Part shown: positions 59,926-64,000 of the stretch, piece by piece
Layout: every line of letters starts with the position of its first letter
How positions within the stretch are numbered: position 1 is the stretch's first letter
Notes under the pieces: model-generated
Databases searched by the model: none
The model's input: only the letters and a program-made list of their open reading frames with translations
Told to the model about the DNA's origin: nothing
Origin: Streptomyces griseorubiginosus
GTDB lineage: Bacteria; Actinomycetota; Actinomycetes; Streptomycetales; Streptomycetaceae
Reading direction: 5' to 3'
Assembly: GCF_001514195.1 (NCBI RefSeq)
Contig: NZ_KQ948741.1
Location: forward strand, 196,905-260,904
Length of the DNA: 64,000 bases
Program-made: the position numbers and the translations under genes

Positions 59926-60750
59926 ATGAGTACGACAGGCGCGACCGCCGACCCGCTCGCCGCCCTGGGTTCGCTGCCCGGCGTGGCCGATTCCGTGGAG
60001 TCCGTGCGCAAGTCCGTGGACCGGGTCTACGGGCACCGTGTCATGCGGCGCCGCAGCAACGAGATCACCTCTGAAGCGGCCTTGCGCGGCGCTCGCGGCT
60101 CGGCCGCGCTGTCCGGCGCGGACTGGGCCCTCGAGGAGGTGCGCAGGCGCTCCGACTTCGGCGTCGACGACGAGGCGCGGGTCGTGGGCGCGGCGCTGCG
60201 GCTGACCGCCGAGGCCGGCCAACTGCTGTCCATCTGGCGGCAGTCGCCCCTCAGGGTGCTGGCCCGGCTGCACCTGGTGGCCGCGGCGAGCGACGGCGAC
60301 GAGGTCGGGCGCCCGCGCCAGGCCGGCGAGGACGTCCACGAGCCGCTCGTCGAACTGCCGCTGCCCGGAGCGGCCGAGGTCTCGGGCCGCCTGGAGGGGC
60401 TGTCCGAGCTGATCATCGCGGGCAGTTCCGCGCCCGCCCTGGTCACGGCCGCCGTCGTACAGGGCGAACTCCTCGCGCTGCGGCCCTTCGTCTCGCACAA
60501 CGGCCTGGTCGCGCGCGCGGCCGCGCGGATCGTCCTGGTGGGCAGCGGCCTCGACCCCAAGTCGGTCTGCCCGGCGGAGGTCGGCCACGCCGAACTGGGG
60601 CGCGCCGCCTACCTGGCGGCGCTCGACGGCTACGTCTCCGGGACCCCCGACGGCATGGCCGCCTGGATCGCCCACTGCGGCAGCGCGATCGAACTGGGCG
60701 CGCGCGAGTCGACGGCCGTGTGCGAGGCGCTCCAGCGCGGGGCGGCGTGA
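59926..60750 (+). CDS. Degenerate Fic-domain protein
   Basis: This 274-residue helical protein has the layout of the Fic/DOC family, but the catalytic loop HPFxxGNGRxxR is changed to RPFVSHNGLVARAAAR. The essential histidine, the first glycine and the arginine are lost, so AMPylation activity is unlikely. A regulatory or structural role is more likely. ATG 59926 is chosen. Third-position GC is normal, so the gene is maintained rather than decaying. Confidence 0.7.
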   Translation: MSTTGATADPLAALGSLPGVADSVESVRKSVDRVYGHRVMRRRSNEITSEAALRGARGSAALSGADWALEEVRRRSDFGVDDEARVVGAALRLTAEAGQLLSIWRQSPLRVLARLHLVAAASDGDEVGRPRQAGEDVHEPLVELPLPGAAEVSGRLEGLSELIIAGSSAPALVTAAVVQGELLALRPFVSHNGLVARAAARIVLVGSGLDPKSVCPAEVGHAELGRAAYLAALDGYVSGTPDGMAAWIAHCGSAIELGARESTAVCEALQRGAA

Positions 60751-60766
60751 GCGCGGTCGCGGAAAA

Positions 60767-60827
60767 GGCCCTCCTTGAGGAAGGCCCCTGAACAGGGTTG
60801 CGGCGGTACGAGGATTCGTACCGCCGC
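60767..60827 (+). terminator. Two consecutive hairpins after the Fic-like gene
   Basis: A short interrupted stem at 60767-60786 is followed by a perfect 12-base stem (60800-60811 with 60816-60827, loop GGAT). Confidence 0.75.
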
Positions 60828-61117
60828 TGGCATGTTCACCGAGTTACCAAGCGTCCTCGATATGTTGCCCATCAGGTCGGGAACTTTGCCCGTCACCTGG
60901 TGCGGCTGGCCCGTAATCGACGGGTCGACGTCGCGTGGGTGCTCGATGTCCATGCTCGGTCCGTGGGGCCAAATGCGTTGTTAAAGGTGATCCTCTCGGA
61001 TGTCCTTGGTCTCGCGGGCCGTTAAACCCTTTGTACTCCTGGCCCCGGGCAAGCGGAACCCCCGTCGGCAGTTCTTTACTTTTATCCTCAAATAGGCGCC
61101 AAGTGTGCTGAATCGCC
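60828..61117. other. Unexplained convergent intergenic stretch of lower GC
   Basis: About 290 bases between the Fic-like terminator and the HAD stop are less GC-rich than the flanks. A plus-strand frame ending at 61025 reads protein-like (RYVAHQVGNFARHLVRLARN) but starts inside the terminator hairpin and has no ribosome binding site. The stretch may hold a small RNA or a gene remnant. Confidence 0.4.
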
Positions 61118-61951
61118 TCACGCCACCGTCGACCGCCGCCGGTTCGCGTACCAGACGAGGCCCGCCGTGGCCGCCGCGGCTCCTATCGCGGCGACCGCCA
61201 CGAGCGCCGGGCGGGGCGGTACGGCGAACCCGGGCAGCCGCTGCTTGAGCCGGACCGGGCGGTGGAAATCGAGAATCGGCCACCCGCGCGCGAGAGCCTC
61301 GCGGCGCAGGGTCCGGTCCGGGTTGACGGCATGCGGATGTCCTACGGCGCCGAGCATCGGCAGGTCGGTCGCCGAGTCGCTGTAGGCGTAGCAGCGCTCC
61401 AGGTCGTACCCCTCGGACTCGGCCAGCTCCTTGATCGCCTCGGCCTTCGTGGGGCCGTACGCGTAGTACTCCACCTCGCCGGTGAAGCAGCCGTCCTCGC
61501 CGACGACCATTCGGGTGGCCACCACCCGGTCCGCGCCCAGGAGTTCACCGATCGGCTCGACCACCTCGGCGCCCGACGTGGACACGATGACGACGTCACG
61601 CCCGGCGGTGTGGTGCTCCTCGATCAGGGACGCGGCCTCGTCGTAGATGATCGGGTCGATCAGGTCATGGAGGGTTTCGGCCACGATCTCCTTGACGTGC
61701 TGGACGTTCCAGCCGCGCACGAGCGAGGAGAGGTACTCGCGGGTGCGCTCCATCTGGGCGTGGTCCATACCGCCGACGAGGAAGACGAACTGGGCATAGG
61801 CGGTCCGCAAGGCGGCCCTGCGGTTGATCAGGCCGCCTTGGTAGAACGACTTGCTGAACGTGAGCGTGCTCGACTTCGCAATGACCGTCTTGTCCAGGTC
61901 AAAGAAGGCAGCTGTGCGGGGCAAGGAGTGGTTATCCACGACCCCGAGCAT
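61118..61951 (-). CDS. HAD-IB phosphatase, SerB-like, with C-terminal membrane anchor
   Basis: This 277-residue protein has the motifs AAFFDLDKTVIA (catalytic Asp), VIVSTSGAEVVEP (motif II) and YAYSDSATDLPMLG (motif IV). A C-terminal hydrophobic helix, ALVAVAAIGAAAATAGLVWYA, precedes a short basic tail. In M. tuberculosis the corresponding gene beside ssd is Rv3661. Phosphoserine is one possible substrate, but lipid phosphates are equally plausible. It is divergent from the ssd-like gene. Confidence 0.88.
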   Translation of the reverse strand: MLGVVDNHSLPRTAAFFDLDKTVIAKSSTLTFSKSFYQGGLINRRAALRTAYAQFVFLVGGMDHAQMERTREYLSSLVRGWNVQHVKEIVAETLHDLIDPIIYDEAASLIEEHHTAGRDVVIVSTSGAEVVEPIGELLGADRVVATRMVVGEDGCFTGEVEYYAYGPTKAEAIKELAESEGYDLERCYAYSDSATDLPMLGAVGHPHAVNPDRTLRREALARGWPILDFHRPVRLKQRLPGFAVPPRPALVAVAAIGAAAATAGLVWYANRRRSTVA

Positions 61952-62568
61952 AGGCGCAGCCCATTCGGCGTAAGGTGGGGCGCGTGGGTTTGCCTGAGAG
62001 GGCTCTCGGGTACACCATGGAAGTCACGGATCGTTCGCGACCGTGCTAACCCGGCCCGGCTCCTCCCCCCCCGAGTCGGCCGTGGAGACGACCCCCACTC
62101 TCCCCCCCGGTGGGGGTCGTCGCATGTCCGGGTGTGTTTTTCCTCTTTCTGTCGCGGTCCTGCGACCCTCGTCAGGCGGTTTCGGCCGCCTCGTTCGCAT
62201 GCCCAAGATCCGTCACGGTGCGTAGTCGTTGTGCTGCTCTGTGGAGGTCGCACACGGGTGCCACCAGGCTCACCGGTATGGGTGACGGCGATATTCACAA
62301 CCGCTGAGTTGTCCACAGTTATCGACCAAGATCCACACGATTTCCGGGATCGCTGCACCGTGATTCCCACGCATCCCGCTCGGGCCGACTTCATGGCTGG
62401 TTCCGGTTAGTCGGGTGTTTTTGGCCGGTTCGTATCGGCCGCTCATATGGAGGCCGCTCGCCGGTTCTTCACATGTCTGGGAATCGCGGGGCCGAAGGGG
62501 CCGCGTGAGAAAGACGACGCACGGGCCGCCTGTGGCCTTCGGGCGTCGCAGCGAAGGGGGATGAGGAC
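61952..62568. promoter_or_regulatory. Divergent control region between HAD and Ssd genes
   Basis: About 620 bases without a convincing gene. There is a strong hairpin with 11-12-base arms at 62087-62121 and a perfect Streptomyces-type DnaA box TTGTCCACA at 62309-62317. A related TTATCCACG lies inside the start of the HAD gene (61932-61940). The hairpin could be the leader of either transcript. Confidence 0.5.
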
Positions 62569-63672
62569 GTGGCCGCAGCCGTCACACACGATCCGCAGCC
62601 CGCCGCCGGAGGGCGGCAGGGGCAGCCGTTGATCGTCACGGAGGACGAGGACCTGCTGGACGACCTGCTGCGCCTGTGCGCGGCGGCCGGGGCGAAACCC
62701 GAGGTGCACCACGGGCTGCCGGAGCGCAGAGGCAGCTGGGAAACCGCCCCGCTCGTCCTGGTCGGCGACGACGCCGCCCGGCGCGTACGCGGAGCCGCGC
62801 GCCGGCGCGGAGTGGTGCTCGTGGGCCGGGACCAGGACGACTCCGGAGTGTGGAAACGAGCCGTTCAGATCGGCGCCGACCACGTCCTGATGCTGCCCGA
62901 CGGCGAACAGTGGCTGGTCGACCGCATCGCCGACGTCGCCGAGGGCGTCGGCCGGCCCGCCCTCACCGTCGGCGTCATCGGCGGCCGGGGCGGGGCCGGC
63001 GCCTCCACGCTCGCGTGCGCCCTGGCCGTCACCTCCGCGCGGGAGGGACTGCGCACACTCCTCGTGGACGCGGATCCGCTGGGCGGCGGACTCGACGTAC
63101 TCCTCGGCGGCGAGAGCACCGAAGGGCTGCGCTGGCCCGCCTTCGCGGCCTCCCGCGGCCGGGTCGGGGGCGGCGCCCTGGAGGAGTCGCTGCCGAGCCT
63201 GCACTCGCTGCGGGTGCTCAGCTGGGACCGCGGGGACCGTATCGCCGTCCCGCCCCCGGCCGTCCGCGCGGTGCTCGCCGCCGCCCGGCGCCGCGGCGGC
63301 ACCGTCGTCGTCGACCTGCCCCGCCGGCTCGACGACGGCGTCGCCGAGGCCCTCGCCCAGATCGACCTCGGGATCCTCGTGGTCCCCGCCGAACTGCGGG
63401 CCGTCGCCGCGGCCGGCCGCATGGCCTCCGCTGTCGGCATGGTCCTGCGCGACCTGAGGGTGGCGGTGCGCGGCCCCTACGCCCCCGGCCTCGACGACCG
63501 CGAGGTGGCCCGGCTGCTGGGCCTGCCCCTGGTGGGCGAGGTGCCGGTGGAGTCGTCGCTGCAACGCCCGCACGGAGGCGGGCCACCGCCGGGAGCGGCC
63601 GCGCGGGGGCCGCTCTCGCGGTTCTGCAAGGAGTTCTGGGAGCGGGCGTTGGCGGAGGCGGGCGGCGCATGA
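62569..63672 (+). CDS. Septum-site-determining protein Ssd (TadZ/CpaE-like)
   Basis: This 367-residue protein has an N-terminal receiver-like region without clear phosphorylation site and a MinD-like ATPase domain with deviant P-loop VIGGRGGAGASTLACALAVT. Switch LVDADPLGGGLDVLLG and TVVVDLPRRLDDGV follow. It is the conserved partner of the TadA-type ATPase that follows with an ATGA overlap; the two belong to Flp-pilus-like secretion and have been linked to division-site choice in actinobacteria. GTG start after GAGGAC. Confidence 0.88.
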   Translation: MAAAVTHDPQPAAGGRQGQPLIVTEDEDLLDDLLRLCAAAGAKPEVHHGLPERRGSWETAPLVLVGDDAARRVRGAARRRGVVLVGRDQDDSGVWKRAVQIGADHVLMLPDGEQWLVDRIADVAEGVGRPALTVGVIGGRGGAGASTLACALAVTSAREGLRTLLVDADPLGGGLDVLLGGESTEGLRWPAFAASRGRVGGGALEESLPSLHSLRVLSWDRGDRIAVPPPAVRAVLAAARRRGGTVVVDLPRRLDDGVAEALAQIDLGILVVPAELRAVAAAGRMASAVGMVLRDLRVAVRGPYAPGLDDREVARLLGLPLVGEVPVESSLQRPHGGGPPPGAAARGPLSRFCKEFWERALAEAGGA

Positions 63673-64000
63673 GCGGGGACTTCGAGGGGGCGTGGGCGGA
63701 CGGGGTCGGGGCGGTGCGTTCTGCACCGGGGCTTCGGTCTCGGACGCGGACTCGGGCCCGGTCGCGTGAGGTTGTCGGTGGGGCGCTCGGGGTCGGCGAG
63801 TCCATCGGGGCGATCGGGTCCGTCGGGTCCGTCGGGGCAGTCGTGGACGGCGAGGCCATCGGGGCCGTCGGGCTGTTGGACGGGGTGCGGCAGTGGCTGG
63901 CCGAGAGCGGCGCCGAACCGACGCCCGCGCGGGTGGCGCAGGCGCTGCGGGAGCAGGGGCGGGTCCTGGGCGACGCCGAAGTGCTGGGCGCGGCCGCGCG
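63669..64000 (+). CDS. TadA/CpaF-type secretion ATPase, N-terminal part (cut by window edge)
   Basis: The frame from ATG 63669 is open to the end of the window (110 codons). It starts with a disordered Gly/Val/Arg-rich stretch with short imperfect repeats (GSVGSVGAVV). The sequence LLDGVRQWLAESGAEP and then RVAQALREQGRVLGDAEVLG follows, typical of the TadA N-terminal domain. The ATPase core lies beyond the window. It overlaps the ssd stop (ATGA) and would power assembly or secretion by a Flp-pilus-like apparatus. Confidence 0.85.
   Translation, partial: MSGDFEGAWADGVGAVRSAPGLRSRTRTRARSREVVGGALGVGESIGAIGSVGSVGAVVDGEAIGAVGLLDGVRQWLAESGAEPTPARVAQALREQGRVLGDAEVLGAAA

Overview
The window is chromosomal DNA from a Streptomyces-like actinomycete. 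GC content is very high, with G or C at almost every third codon position. GTG starts and 4-base ATGA or GTGA overlaps between operon partners are common, and the gene set includes wblA, a Crp-family regulator, ECF sigma factors and a lamin-tail secreted protein. No plasmid or phage backbone genes were seen.

Left part (1-21.6 kb): the end of aspartate kinase overlaps aspartate-semialdehyde dehydrogenase. Next come an ECF sigma factor with a membrane partner, a SURF1 protein, a SnoaL-like protein, an S9 peptidase and a CASTOR/POLLUX-type channel subunit. These are followed by a permease plus YcgQ-like pair with a histidine-rich loop, an amidohydrolase behind a palindromic operator, a 1401-residue HTH/NTPase/WD40 protein, and a cysteine-free ArsR regulator coupled to an MgtA-type P-type ATPase.

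Accessory part (21.3-30.9 kb): a compact minus-strand pair encodes a coiled-coil DUF4041/GIY-YIG protein and an HNH endonuclease with a sulfur-binding-like N-terminus. A secreted lamin-tail protein and small orphan genes follow. A 4.1-kb island is bounded by an intact tRNA-Pro(CGG) and a second copy of its 3' half. The island carries an IS5-family transposase remnant, a protein with two nuclease-like segments, an orphan gene, and an HTH-DUF488 gene with a conserved partner of unknown function. No integrase is visible in it. These accessory genes are the best place to look for an undescribed nucleic-acid-targeting or defence system.

Right part (30.9-64 kb): the order metallophosphoesterase, penicillin-binding protein, WhiB protein, two ArsA/Get3-like ATPases, RidA, metallo-beta-lactamase fold, Crp, endonuclease III, NUDIX, MarP protease, epoxide-hydrolase-like protein, holin-like protein, acetyl-CoA synthetase, HAD phosphatase, Ssd and TadA-type ATPase matches, from memory, the M. 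tuberculosis ponA2-whiB4-crp-nth-marP-ephE-acs-ssd neighbourhood. Several genes sit inside this ancient block: YqeY, a nucleotidyltransferase, NhaA, a second sigma/anti-sigma-like pair, a SulP-carbonic anhydrase fusion, a deacetylase lipoprotein, a MinD-like ATPase and a degenerate Fic protein. The window ends inside the TadA-type ATPase gene.

In-frame and intergenic tandem repeats of 15-36 bases are frequent throughout, and two of them overlap stop codons (marP and the SulP fusion). Starts were chosen from Shine-Dalgarno-like sequences and family length. All functional calls come from motifs recognised by eye; no searches were run.
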